A stretch of DNA of 64,000 bases from Candidatus Magnetocorallium paracelense (GTDB taxonomy: Bacteria > Nitrospirota > Thermodesulfovibrionia > Thermodesulfovibrionales > Magnetobacteriaceae). Below, in pieces: positions 8,290 to 16,539 of the stretch. A model generated the notes under the pieces. That model was not told the origin of the DNA, did no database searches, and saw only the letters and a list, made by a program, of their open reading frames with translations. The translations under genes and the position numbers were made by a program. The number at the start of each line of letters is the position of its first letter. Position 1 is the stretch's first letter. Location: the NCBI GenBank assembly GCA_029001845.1, contig JAREWP010000101.1, positions 62,001 through 126,000 on the forward strand, written 5' to 3'.

Positions 8290-9885
8290 ATGTTTAGTTT
8301 TTTTAATAATCTTAAAATAGGCGCTAAGATACAAATAGCGATTTTTACCAATGTCATTTTAGCAATACTTATAGGAGAGTATTTGGTAACAAGAGGCCTG
8401 AACCTTACAGGTGGATCGGGAATAGTCGTTAATTTGCTGATTAACGGTATAATTGCAACTATCTATGGCTTCTTTGCATCTAAAACAATTACAAGACCAT
8501 TACTTAATATCGTTGATATATTAAAAATTATCGCACGCGGTGAAGGAGACCTGACCAGGCGTCTGCCAATCGTGAGTAAAGACGAAACAGGAGAGTTATC
8601 TATAGAATTCAATGCTTTTTTAGAAAAACTTCATGATCTTATTGTGAAGGTAAAGCAGGCAGGAACCAGAGTGGCTTCCGGCAGCAAGGAGTTAAGTGTT
8701 TATTCCGAACAAATCTTGAGCGGCATCACGATGCAAAGTGAAAAAACGGCGCAAGTCGCAGCGTCTGCAACTGAGATGTCCGGTTCTATTGCTGATATAG
8801 CCGCCAATGCTTCGAGTATAGCCGATTCTTCTTCCGTCACTCTTGTCACTGCTCAGGACAGCGCCGGAGTTGTCGATAAAACCGTCAACGAAGTGAATAT
8901 CATATCCGATTCTGTTTCAGCCTCATCCATGATCATAAAGACATTGGGAGAACGTTCCGCCCAGATCGGAGAGATCGTCAATGTAATAAACGATATTGCA
9001 GACCAGACAAATCTGCTGGCTCTCAATGCAGCGATAGAGGCTGCAAGAGCAGGAGAGCAAGGCAGGGGATTTGCCGTTGTAGCTGATGAAGTGAGAAAGC
9101 TTGCAGAAAAGACGGCAGTTGCAACGACAGAAATAACAGATATGATAAAGGCCATACAAAATGAATCGGAAAAGGCTATAAAGTCGATGAGCGAAAGCCG
9201 TGAGAGTGTGAATTCCGGTGTTGAATTTTCTGTTCAGGCAGGGGAAGCATTACAGAAGATTGTAAGCACTATCAATGAATTTCAAACAATGGTCAATCAG
9301 ATAGCCACATCTACCGAGGAAATGACAAACGTATCGGAACAGATACATAGCGATATTGAAGGCATCGCAACAGTGTCTAATGATAACTCCTCAAAAATAG
9401 ATCAAATGTCTCACTCTCTCTCAGACCTCGCTGTTTATTCGGAAAATCTGCTTCATCTTGTCGATCAATTCAAATTGAATGAAGGCTTCTTGCAGTGGAA
9501 TGAAGAATTAAGTGTAAACATAGGTAAAATAGATTCACAACATAAGACAATCGTGGGAATGATAAATGATTTATATCGCTTAATGGAGACAAATGACGAT
9601 AAAGGCAAAGTCAGGATAATCAACGGTATGGTCGAATATGTCGCCAATCACTTTCGTACGGAAGAGGCATTAATGAAGACACATTCATATCCGGAATATG
9701 AAATGCACAAAAAAGAGCATGATCAATTGACAAAGGAAGTATTAGGTTTTCAAAAAGATCTAAATGAAGGAAAAACCATTCTATCCTATGACCTTTTGGA
9801 TTTCCTGAAGAATTGGTTGTCTGAGCATATTCTGGGCACAGACAAAAAATACGGACCTTTTTTAAACGAGAGAAATGTTTATTAA
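8290..9885 (+). CDS. Methyl-accepting chemotaxis protein with C-terminal hemerythrin domain
   Basis: A 531-residue chemoreceptor. Two membrane segments (about 10-32 and 46-66) enclose only ~13 periplasmic residues, so the sensor is not periplasmic. HAMP follows (about 67-120), then the MCP signalling domain with the hairpin tip near [20 protein letters not shown] complete bacteriohemerythrin domain (401-531) has ligands H418, H454-X3-E458, H473-X3-H477 and H513-X4-D518, a full diiron set that binds O2 (or NO) in the cytoplasm. The architecture is like Desulfovibrio DcrH without its periplasmic domain. AAGGAG precedes the ATG. Likely role: oxygen taxis. Confidence 0.93.
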   Translation: MFSFFNNLKIGAKIQIAIFTNVILAILIGEYLVTRGLNLTGGSGIVVNLLINGIIATIYGFFASKTITRPLLNIVDILKIIARGEGDLTRRLPIVSKDETGELSIEFNAFLEKLHDLIVKVKQAGTRVASGSKELSVYSEQILSGITMQSEKTAQVAASATEMSGSIADIAANASSIADSSSVTLVTAQDSAGVVDKTVNEVNIISDSVSASSMIIKTLGERSAQIGEIVNVINDIADQTNLLALNAAIEAARAGEQGRGFAVVADEVRKLAEKTAVATTEITDMIKAIQNESEKAIKSMSESRESVNSGVEFSVQAGEALQKIVSTINEFQTMVNQIATSTEEMTNVSEQIHSDIEGIATVSNDNSSKIDQMSHSLSDLAVYSENLLHLVDQFKLNEGFLQWNEELSVNIGKIDSQHKTIVGMINDLYRLMETNDDKGKVRIINGMVEYVANHFRTEEALMKTHSYPEYEMHKKEHDQLTKEVLGFQKDLNEGKTILSYDLLDFLKNWLSEHILGTDKKYGPFLNERNVY

Positions 9886-9889
9886 TATC

Positions 9890-10046
9890 TAACCACTCAG
9901 TTATTAGGCTGAAGACTGAAGGCTGAAGCAAAAAAACAAATGACTTGTGAGTATTAGGCAATAAAAAACTCGATGTTTTATCGATAACGCTTGTTTTACC
10001 TAATAGTCTTCAGCCTTCAGTCTATACACCTATAACTGAGTAGTTA
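9890..10046. repeat. MITE-like inverted-repeat element, family TAACTACTTAG (full copy)
   Basis: The ends TAACCACTCAG (9890-9900) and CTGAGTAGTTA (10036-10046) are inverted copies (10 of 11). Inner arms carry GGCTGAAGACTGAAGG and its complement. It begins 4 bp after the chemoreceptor stop and ends about 28 bp before the ribosome site of the selenoprotein gene, so it may act as the transcription terminator between them. Confidence 0.75.
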
Positions 10047-10087
10047 CCATATGCGTTTACCGTAAACTGCTATAGGAGGTATTTGTG

Positions 10088-10294
10088 ATGAGAAAAAAAG
10101 TGCTTATTTTCGGGAAATCGGGTTGACCTTATACAACAAAGGCCAGGTTGGCTTATAAAGAGAACGGGCAATATATCGATGTAACTTTGACTGCCAAAAA
10201 TATGGATGAGATGCTCAGGTACTCTGAAGGAGCGAGGCAGGTTCCTGTCATTGTAGAAGACAATAAAGTGACTATCGGTTACGGCGGTACATGA
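10088..10294 (+). CDS. UXX-star-type glutaredoxin-like selenoprotein (in-frame UGA = Sec13)
   Basis: A 68-codon frame starts at ATG 10088 with AGGAGGT (10074-10080) at ideal spacing. It contains one TGA at 10124-10126 and ends at TGA 10292. Read with selenocysteine it gives MRKKVLIFGKSG-U-PYTTKARLAY, then a thioredoxin-fold-like strand ending IDV, a VPVIV motif and a final GYGGT. This is the layout of small UXX-star (seleno)proteins: Sec-Pro-Tyr-Thr redox motif near the N-terminus and a cis-Pro VPV. A SECIS-like hairpin follows the UGA. Coding constraint clearly continues across the TGA. The family function is a probable thiol/selenol oxidoreductase, unproven. It lies 36 bp upstream of a hybrid kinase. 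Confidence 0.85.
10124..10158 (+). promoter_or_regulatory. Candidate bacterial SECIS element
   Basis: Immediately after the UGA, TTATA (10129-10133) can pair with TATAA (10154-10158). Near the top, GCC (10142-10144) pairs with GGC (10150-10152) around the apical loop AGGTT. The apical stem starts 15 nt after UGA, and the loop contains the GG/GU feature used by SelB, close to the AGGUCU loop of E. coli fdhF. The match is by eye only. Confidence 0.65.
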
Positions 10295-10330
10295 GGCGTA
10301 TAAAAACCGGCGGTCAGCCGGAACGTAACG

Positions 10331-12763
10331 ATGCATGATATTGGAATATTAATAGTCGAGGACAATGCAGTAATCGCTCTTGATCTGGAAACCCTGCTTG
10401 AAAGAATGGGTTTCCAGGTGCTCGGTACTGCGGAGTCAGGCGAAGATGCTCTTGAAATAGCTGATGAGAAAAGGCCCGGGCTGATTCTTATGGATATTAA
10501 TCTGTCCGGTGAAATGAGTGGTATAGAAGCTGCAGGCAGGATCCGTAACTTTCTGAATGTTCCTGTTATTTTTATTACTGCCTATACAGATGACGACACA
10601 TTCAAAAAAGCAAAAGAAACTGCTCCTTACGGCTATTTATTTAAGCCTTATAATGAGAAAGATTTATATAACACCATAGAGCTGGCTCTGTACAGACATA
10701 AGAATGAGGTCGAAACAAAAAGAAGTTACCACGTGGAAAAGGCGATTAATTCACTTCTATTAAGCTCATTGGAAGATATTCCATTAACTGAACATCTGAC
10801 TCGATTCTTGGATGTTGTGTTTAATATTCCATTCCTTCGGTCTATACGTCAGGCATCTGTATTTCTTCTAGAAAGAAATTCGGATAAGCTTCTGTTAAAG
10901 GCGATGCGTCACAGAGATCATCCGTTGGTAGAGTTGTGTCATTCAATAGTGCATAAGATACGACAGCAATGGGAAATTTCGGAAGTCCGTGAGGTGAGTT
11001 ATATGAAACATGAGAAATCCGAGGAATCGGTTTTCTGCGGAATCTACTCCTATTACAATATACCAATATCATCGAGAAAGGGCTCACTTGGCGTGTTTGT
11101 TGTTTGTCTTGATAATCAATATAACAGGGACAATAGAGACGAAGATTTTTTTCTTGCACTCTCTTATACGCTTGCCGGTATTATTGAACGTGTCAGAGCC
11201 GATGAGTCGATAAAGGAGGCAATGGCGGTTGCCGAAGCTGCAAATCTGGCGAAGAGCGAGTTTATCGCCAATATGAGCCACGAGTTTCGAACGCCTGTAA
11301 ATGCGGTTATTGGCCTGACTGAACTCCTTCTTCTCTCTACCGAAACCTCTGAGAAGCAGAGAAGATATCTTACTATGATCATGGAGTCGGCGACTCAGTT
11401 CACTGAACTTATAAATGACGTACTGGACATTACGAAATTGGAATCCGGTGTAATTAAAGCAGAGAAGACAGATTTCCCCTTTCGAGAGATCATGGAGGAA
11501 ATACTTTCGCCCTTTGAAATCCAGGCCCAAAAAAAATACTTGGATTTCAAGCTTCATATTGACTCCGGCATACCTCTTTTTTTGAGAGGAGATCATAGGT
11601 TTCTTCGACATATTTTAATCAACCTTTTATCGAATGCAATTAAATTTACAGAATGCGGCTCTATTTGCATTGATGTTGAACAAAAACGATCGAAAGGGAA
11701 AAACAGCGAAATTCAACTGCTTTTTTTCGTATCCGATACAGGTATCGGTATCCCTGAAGAGAAAATAGAGACGGTTTTCGAAAGATTTACTCAGGCTGAC
11801 GGCTCTCACTCCAGAAAATACGGAGGAACGGGGCTGGGGCTTGCCATTGCAAAAAAATTTACAGAGCTCATGGAAGGGGATATTGAAATCAAGAGTGAGG
11901 AAGGAAAGGGGACAGCTGTTTTTTTTACAGCTACATTTGATGCTGCGCTTCGAGAGACGGAACAACATACAGCAAAGGCCGGGTCATCAGATTGTCCCGT
12001 CGGCATCGGTGAGATAAGTAAGATACCAAAGAGTATCCTCCTTGTAGAGGATATGCCGATGAATCTTGAAATAGCAAAGGAAATGCTCCAAATAGAGAAT
12101 CATTTCGTTGAAACAGCCTCAAGCGGACCTGAAGCATTAAAGCATCTTGAGAACGGTGATTTCGATCTTGTATTAATGGATATTCAAATGCCCGGAATGG
12201 ATGGTTTTGAAACAACGAGAATTATTCGTAACAGCTCTGACAGTACCTATAAAATAAGAAATCGTAAAATCCCGATTATTGCCATGACTGCCCATGCCAT
12301 GAAAGGGGATATGGAGAAATGCATAGAAGCTGGTATGAACGGATATTTATCAAAGCCAATTAGTTTTAAAAAGCTTTCCTCTGCGATTCACGGACATATA
12401 CGAGCAGAACAGGAAGAGAATAATGAGGTCGGTGATCTGATTTTAGACAGAGAGGGCGCCCTTATGAGACTGGCGGGGAGGGAGAATTTACTTTTTGATC
12501 TCTACGATTTTTTTATAACAGGCGTTCCGTCAAATATTGAGGCTTTAAAATCAGCGATAGAAAATGATGATGCAGTCACTGCAGAGCGCGAAGCACATAG
12601 TCTTAAGGGCGCTGCCGCTAACATAGGCGCCATTTTAATGAGAAAGGCAGCGGCAGAGACGGAAGCTGCCGCTAAAAGCGGCAACCTGTCGGAAACGCGA
12701 CAAAGGTATGAAGGTCTGAAAAAGGAACTTGAAAAAGTGTTGAAAGAAATAAGAATACGATAA
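10331..12763 (+). CDS. Hybrid histidine kinase, REC-GAF-like-HisKA-HATPase-REC-Hpt
   Basis: Soluble 810-residue phosphorelay protein. It runs: N-terminal receiver (5-120, Asp55); a region of about 135-290 that looks like a GAF fold; a coil; HisKA with ANMSHEFRTP (phospho-His317); an ATPase domain with DTGIGIPEEK and GGTGLGLAIAKK; a second receiver (about 572-695) with LMDIQMPGMDG; and a C-terminal Hpt domain with AHSLKGAAANIGA. It contains every step of a multistep relay except the final output. The stop codon TAA lies inside a perfect hairpin, and a lone receiver follows 105 bp downstream, a plausible phosphate acceptor. It is preceded by the selenoprotein gene, and redox input is possible but unproven. 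Confidence 0.92.
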   Translation: MHDIGILIVEDNAVIALDLETLLERMGFQVLGTAESGEDALEIADEKRPGLILMDINLSGEMSGIEAAGRIRNFLNVPVIFITAYTDDDTFKKAKETAPYGYLFKPYNEKDLYNTIELALYRHKNEVETKRSYHVEKAINSLLLSSLEDIPLTEHLTRFLDVVFNIPFLRSIRQASVFLLERNSDKLLLKAMRHRDHPLVELCHSIVHKIRQQWEISEVREVSYMKHEKSEESVFCGIYSYYNIPISSRKGSLGVFVVCLDNQYNRDNRDEDFFLALSYTLAGIIERVRADESIKEAMAVAEAANLAKSEFIANMSHEFRTPVNAVIGLTELLLLSTETSEKQRRYLTMIMESATQFTELINDVLDITKLESGVIKAEKTDFPFREIMEEILSPFEIQAQKKYLDFKLHIDSGIPLFLRGDHRFLRHILINLLSNAIKFTECGSICIDVEQKRSKGKNSEIQLLFFVSDTGIGIPEEKIETVFERFTQADGSHSRKYGGTGLGLAIAKKFTELMEGDIEIKSEEGKGTAVFFTATFDAALRETEQHTAKAGSSDCPVGIGEISKIPKSILLVEDMPMNLEIAKEMLQIENHFVETASSGPEALKHLENGDFDLVLMDIQMPGMDGFETTRIIRNSSDSTYKIRNRKIPIIAMTAHAMKGDMEKCIEAGMNGYLSKPISFKKLSSAIHGHIRAEQEENNEVGDLILDREGALMRLAGRENLLFDLYDFFITGVPSNIEALKSAIENDDAVTAEREAHSLKGAAANIGAILMRKAAAETEAAAKSGNLSETRQRYEGLKKELEKVLKEIRIR

Positions 12764-12820
12764 AATTCAGGTAACACCTGAGCTATGCCCCAAAATAGCT
12801 CAGGTGTTACCTGAATTTTA
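12761..12820. terminator. Perfect 24-25 bp inverted repeat after the hybrid kinase
   Basis: Bases 12762-12785 and 12796-12819 are exact reverse complements around the loop TGCCCCAAAA, and one more T-A pair (12761/12820) extends the stem to 25. The TAA stop of the kinase is within the left arm. With A/T-rich outer ends it could act as a bidirectional terminator or an mRNA-stabilising hairpin between kinase and receiver. Confidence 0.7.
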
Positions 12821-12868
12821 TCGACCTTTAGTAATCTGAACTCTGTGAATTGTTCTATAGGAGGTAAC

Positions 12869-13270
12869 ATGAAAGTCTTGGTTGTGGAAGATGAATTTAC
12901 AAGTCGCCGGTTGTTAAATGTCATTCTCTCCGAATACGGCACATGTCATGTTGCAGTCAATGGAAAGGAGGCTGTAGAGGCGTTTTCCCTTGCCCATGCT
13001 CAAAACGATCGATACGATCTGATTACACTGGATATTAAAATGCCTGAAATGGATGGAATCGAAGCGTTGCGGCTTATTCGTGAAAAAGAGCGAGCAATGG
13101 GAATTAAACAGCAGGACGAGGTAAAAGTCATCATTACGACAGTTGTCGATACACCAAAAGAGGTGATGGATCTTTATTATAAAGGGGGCTGTACGGATTA
13201 TCTTTTAAAACCGATCGATATAAAAGAGCTCCTCAAACTTCTAAAGCAATATGAGCCGTTTAGCGACTGA
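12869..13270 (+). CDS. Single-domain response regulator (CheY-like)
   Basis: A 133-residue receiver with acidic pocket VEDE, phosphoacceptor Asp in LITLDIKMPEMDG (near residue 57), a TTV segment and the conserved Lys in YLLKPID. There is no output domain. The start is set at ATG 12869 because AGGAGGT (12859-12865) precedes it; an earlier in-frame TTG at 12845 has none. The LDIKMPEMDGIEAL signature and the GCTDYLLKP motif resemble stand-alone receivers that pair with chemotaxis or hybrid kinases. It follows the REC-HK-REC-Hpt kinase, so phosphotransfer from that Hpt is the simplest hypothesis. Confidence 0.9.
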   Translation: MKVLVVEDEFTSRRLLNVILSEYGTCHVAVNGKEAVEAFSLAHAQNDRYDLITLDIKMPEMDGIEALRLIREKERAMGIKQQDEVKVIITTVVDTPKEVMDLYYKGGCTDYLLKPIDIKELLKLLKQYEPFSD

Positions 13271-13330
13271 TGAAAACAGAACAGGGCAAGGCGGCAAACT
13301 TTTTCTTCTGTTAAAAAAGACGATGCAGTA

Positions 13331-14170
13331 TTAAGTGACATAACTGTTATATTCTATCTCTATGCCGCATTCGATACAGGTAACGGATTCTTCTCCTTCG
13401 CATTTGACATAGATGGTCAGGCCGCAACTGCCGCATACGACACGCATACCTTCATTGTCTTTTACAACTGCCGATGTGACACTGTTGCCTCTGATCGGCG
13501 TAATGGCAAGAGGGTAACGATGTATGATAATTTCATTACTGCAATTGGCGCAGGTACCGTGCGTGCTGTCGGGAGTTATTTCGTTATTGGCGGAGCAGTT
13601 ACTGCAAAGAATACGATATCGACCATCTAAACAGTATTTGATATAATTCTTTTTTAATATTCCCACCTCCGATTTGTTACGAGTCTCTCTATGACTGCCA
13701 TGTTGTTCGCACAAGGATTCTATAAAAGATTGAAGCTCCTTTGGCGGCAGAAATTCTTTCGGCGGCTCAATATCAGGAAGGCATACGGACATAATTTTTT
13801 TTAAAAGAGTTGTTACCGAAAAAATAACTAATTGACCGGCAAAGGATTCGGAAATGTTTTGTAATAAAAGAGATTCAGTAGACCATGCCTGCGATGTTGG
13901 TGAAAGACCGGAGCAGTCACCGGCTTTAAGTATTTTTACATCGGCGCCATTGTTTCTCGCCAATGCGGTAACTTCGTGGTTTGTTAGTTGTAATCCCCTG
14001 AATGCCGGATTCGACGCCTGACCGTGTTTCCCTGATGTCAACGGTATAAAACGACTGATGTTAACGCCGGAACAAAATAAGAATGTACTGTCACCCCTTG
14101 TTTCATCGGGCTTAATTACAGAATACAAAAAATCGTTTATATACTCAAAAGGTAATCTATCATTTTTCAT
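13331..14170 (-). CDS. Uncharacterised protein with C-terminal zinc ribbons
   Basis: 279 residues, family not recognised. The N-terminal ~185 residues form a mixed alpha/beta region with no motif I can name. The C-terminal third carries four CxxC knuckles in two pairs, CSNC...CANC (about 196-219) and CGSC...CIEC (about 248-268), consistent with two zinc ribbons. It stands alone, convergent with the receiver at 12869 and divergent from gspG. The N-terminal FSVTTLLKKIMSV stretch is amphipathic, not a membrane anchor. A regulatory or adaptor protein is conceivable, but nothing in the sequence proves it. Confidence 0.7.
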   Translation of the reverse strand: MKNDRLPFEYINDFLYSVIKPDETRGDSTFLFCSGVNISRFIPLTSGKHGQASNPAFRGLQLTNHEVTALARNNGADVKILKAGDCSGLSPTSQAWSTESLLLQNISESFAGQLVIFSVTTLLKKIMSVCLPDIEPPKEFLPPKELQSFIESLCEQHGSHRETRNKSEVGILKKNYIKYCLDGRYRILCSNCSANNEITPDSTHGTCANCSNEIIIHRYPLAITPIRGNSVTSAVVKDNEGMRVVCGSCGLTIYVKCEGEESVTCIECGIEIEYNSYVT

Positions 14171-14255
14171 AAACTAAGAATAACAGAATATCAAGAGAAT
14201 AGTAAATAATGAAAAGAGGATACTCTTTTGGATAAATACCAGAGAATAAAAATTA

Positions 14256-14264
14256 TGCTATAAT
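14256..14264 (+). promoter_or_regulatory. Extended -10 promoter upstream of gspGH
   Basis: TGCTATAAT, identical to the motA box, about 190 bp before gspG. No good -35 is seen. The box lies just before a dispersed repeat, so the transcript leader would consist mostly of that repeat. Confidence 0.45.
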
Positions 14265-14266
14265 AG

Positions 14267-14447
14267 ACCCTTAGGGAGCCTGAATCGACAATTTCGTGTT
14301 GGTCCTGCATATATATAAGGTTTATAGAACGCAGTAGCGCAAAGAAAAACATCAGGTTAATAATTATTAATTGATAATTAATGGTATTGAATTGATAATC
14401 CTTAAATCGTCAATCATCAATCGAAAATCGTCAATTTTTTTTAAAAT
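14267..14447. repeat. Dispersed repeat, family CCCTTAGGGAGCCTG (copy 1)
   Basis: This non-coding 180 bp begins CCCTTAGGGAGCCTGAATCG and contains AAGGTTTATAGAACG and AGCGCAAAGAAAAA. It ends in tandem ATCGTCAATC-type words. The same order of blocks recurs at 31200-31362 with scattered substitutions and a deletion. It occupies the whole leader of gspG. Confidence 0.7.
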
Positions 14448-14456
14448 CGGGATTTA

Positions 14457-14909
14457 ATGAAAATAAGCTGCTATAGCAGACAGAGGTCAGGCGGATTTAC
14501 CCTTCTTGAAGTGATTGTCGTAGTCTTTATTCTCAGTCTTCTTGCCGCCATTGTGGCCCCTAAAATAATAGGAAGAACCGATGACGCCAGAATTACGGAG
14601 ACACAGATACAGATCAAAAACATTGAAACCGCACTGAAATTATTTAAACTGGATAACGGTTTTTATCCCTCTACTGATCAGGGTATCCTCTCTTTAATCG
14701 AAGAGCCTGCAACGGGCAGGGTTCCTGCAAAATACAGAGACGGCGGTTATATGGAACAAAACAGAATTCCCAAAGACGGCTGGGGCAACGAGTTTCTTTA
14801 TATTTCTCCCGGCTTTAGCGGCGATTACGACCTCATTTCCCTTGGCGCCGACGGTGAAGAGGGCGGCGAAGGAATCGATTCGGATATAAGCAATTGGAAT
14901 CTTGAATGA
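14457..14909 (+). CDS. gspG: Type II secretion major pseudopilin GspG
   Basis: Structural subunit of the secretion pseudopilus. After a short basic leader the prepilin peptidase site is G-FTLLEV at residues 13-18, followed by a hydrophobic helix. Downstream are the GspG signatures LDNGFYPSTDQG and the calcium-site loop GADGEEGGEGIDSDI near the C-terminus. The length, 150 residues, is typical. It overlaps the next pseudopilin gene by 8 bp. Other gsp genes are not in the window, so this is a detached pseudopilin pair or the edge of a dispersed system. Confidence 0.93.
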   Translation: MKISCYSRQRSGGFTLLEVIVVVFILSLLAAIVAPKIIGRTDDARITETQIQIKNIETALKLFKLDNGFYPSTDQGILSLIEEPATGRVPAKYRDGGYMEQNRIPKDGWGNEFLYISPGFSGDYDLISLGADGEEGGEGIDSDISNWNLE

Positions 14910-15348
14910 AAAAACTTCAAACAGAGGCTTTACTCTAACAGAGATAATTGTCGTTATCTTTATATTATCCATCTTTGCTTCTTTTGTATTCCCCTCATTC
15001 TCGCTTTTTACAAAAAAAAGAACAGACCAAGCAACAAAGCTGGCATCGATTATCGGGTTTTTAAATGATACGGCAATAAACAGAAAGAAGACTTATTCTC
15101 TGACGATTGATTTTGACGGTAAATATGTAATTTGGCAAACACCTGATGGAGATAAAAGTATGTCGGCGCCCTCATTAGACAGGTGTATTACAGAGGAAAA
15201 AGGCGAAATTAGAGAGGGGAGGGTGGTTTTGCTTTTTGGACCTCAAGGGCTTAACAGTATATTTAAGGCCTATTTTAAAGACTCCGACTCTTCTATAGGA
15301 ATCGATTACAATCCTTACACCAGACGCGTCAGAATAGAGTCCCGGTAG
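14902..15348 (+). CDS. GspH-like minor pseudopilin
   Basis: A 148-residue prepilin-like protein with the cleavage site RG-FTLTEI at residues 8-14, a hydrophobic helix (to about 32), and a beta-rich globular part compatible with GspH/FimT. The glutamate at mature position 5 is present. The start is TTG at 14902, inside the end of gspG. A nearer ATG at 14906 is out of frame and quickly meets a stop, so TTG is favoured together with translational coupling. It likely caps or primes the pseudopilus formed by GspG. Confidence 0.8.
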   Translation: MNEKTSNRGFTLTEIIVVIFILSIFASFVFPSFSLFTKKRTDQATKLASIIGFLNDTAINRKKTYSLTIDFDGKYVIWQTPDGDKSMSAPSLDRCITEEKGEIREGRVVLLFGPQGLNSIFKAYFKDSDSSIGIDYNPYTRRVRIESR

Positions 15349-15407
15349 TTTCCTTTACGTCGCAGACACCGGTATTATGCTGTTCAGGGAGCAAAAGTAT
15401 AAACTCC

Positions 15408-15872
15408 TCAGCTGTCAAGACATATCTCAACAAAAAAGTCACCGTCCTCTGTCTCGAAGGGGAGGACAATAACCGCGTTCTTTGCGGAATGGACAATTGT
15501 ATGATTTTTGCCCATTATTGTCGATGGTAATGCCATTTCGAACTTGTTCCCCTGTTCGGCAAGCAATTTTCTCGCGCCGCCTGAAACCATATTGGTTATC
15601 TCTCCCACGACATCTACAATCTGACCGTCAAGGGTGTCCATTTTCTCGCCGAGCATTTTTGACGCTATGCTTAAAATAGAGGACTCCGTAAATGTAATGG
15701 AAAAGGAGCCCTTCACGTTTTCACCGGTCAGTCCGATCACTCCTGTTACATCGCCAAAAGCAGAGCTGCCTTCTTTAACGGACGGTTTACCCGGTTTGGC
15801 CTCTGTCTGGGCCATCGTTGAAAGGATATTGATTATAGTAACGAGAAAAGGATTTATATAGTCTACATTCAT
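15408..15872 (-). CDS. cheX: CheX-like chemotaxis phosphatase
   Basis: A 154-residue single-domain protein of the CheC/CheX/FliY phosphatase family, which dephosphorylates CheY-P. The catalytic helix motif E-X2-N is visible in VGEITNMVSGGARKLL (about residues 87-102), and the FSITFTESSIL and MALPSTIMG strands match CheX. It is monocistronic, on the strand opposite to gspGH, with no other che genes near. It may act on the lone receiver at 12869 or other receiver domains here (inference). Confidence 0.85.
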   Translation of the reverse strand: MNVDYINPFLVTIINILSTMAQTEAKPGKPSVKEGSSAFGDVTGVIGLTGENVKGSFSITFTESSILSIASKMLGEKMDTLDGQIVDVVGEITNMVSGGARKLLAEQGNKFEMALPSTIMGKNHTIVHSAKNAVIVLPFETEDGDFFVEICLDS

Positions 15873-16087
15873 GATTAAAAAACCTGACCCGGTAAGTGGT
15901 CACATAAGATGGTTTGAGGCAACGGGCATAAGAAAAGAAACATCGATTCTTTTCGTACGATTCACTGCATAGAAAAGCGTAATGGATCGTTGAGGTACTA
16001 AAAGCACCTATTATTGTATAATTGTCAGTGCTATTTAAACAAGTTATTTTTATCTTCAGTTCCGTAAAAATGACATAACGATATCTG

Positions 16088-16477
16088 ATGAGCTTTTATT
16101 CTGTTATATCTCTTTGGGGGCCTGTGGCGGGATGGGCCGGGCTGATTTTCCTGATATCTTCCATTGCGCAATACGATCTGCCCGGCGCCCCGGATTTTGC
16201 GAGCACCGCTGCCCATGTTATTGAATACGGTATACTCGGTTTCTTAATTAAAAGGGGGATACACGGCACATACAACGAGCCCGGCAGCATAAGGGAAGAG
16301 AGACTCTATTTTATTGCAGCTCTTACAGCCTGCTGTTTGTACGCTCTGTCCGATGAGGTTCATCAATTATTCGTACCTGGCAGACACTTTCAGGTTTCCG
16401 ATCTGATTGCAGATAGTGCAGGCGGAGTGATCGGTATTGTATTGTATAGCAGAATTGCTGTAGTAAAGTCCGGGTAA
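16088..16477 (+). CDS. VanZ-family membrane protein
   Basis: 129 residues with four hydrophobic segments. Family signatures are HVIEYGILGFLIKR (about 43-56) and ALSDEVHQLFVPGR (about 86-99), then DLIADSAGGVIG. VanZ-like proteins are small membrane proteins; the namesake affects teicoplanin resistance, but most homologues have no known role. The TAA stop (16475-16477) is the first triplet of a truncated repeat element whose end motif is TAACTACTCAG, so an insertion may have supplied or trimmed the C-terminus. Confidence 0.85.
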   Translation: MSFYSVISLWGPVAGWAGLIFLISSIAQYDLPGAPDFASTAAHVIEYGILGFLIKRGIHGTYNEPGSIREERLYFIAALTACCLYALSDEVHQLFVPGRHFQVSDLIADSAGGVIGIVLYSRIAVVKSG

Positions 16478-16535
16478 CTACTCAGGGACTAAAGGCTGAA
16501 GCAAAAGATCAAACTACCTGCCTGTGAGTTACAGC
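16475..16535. repeat. Truncated TAACTACTTAG-family element
   Basis: It begins TAACTACTCAG and continues AAGGCTGAAGCAAAA, matching the left half of the full copy at 9890. The right half is missing. It sits in the 62-bp gap between the convergent vanZ-like and cupin genes. Confidence 0.6.
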
Positions 16536-16539
16536 CGGG

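Noticed and set aside
10070-10336. An 88-residue minus-strand ORF covering the selenoprotein region
   Set aside because: It is antisense to the plus-strand frame with ribosome site, conserved redox motif and SECIS-like hairpin; its own sequence shows no family features.
11084-11611. A 175-residue minus-strand ORF
   Set aside because: It lies wholly antisense to the kinase at 10331, whose domains are complete; no recognisable motif.
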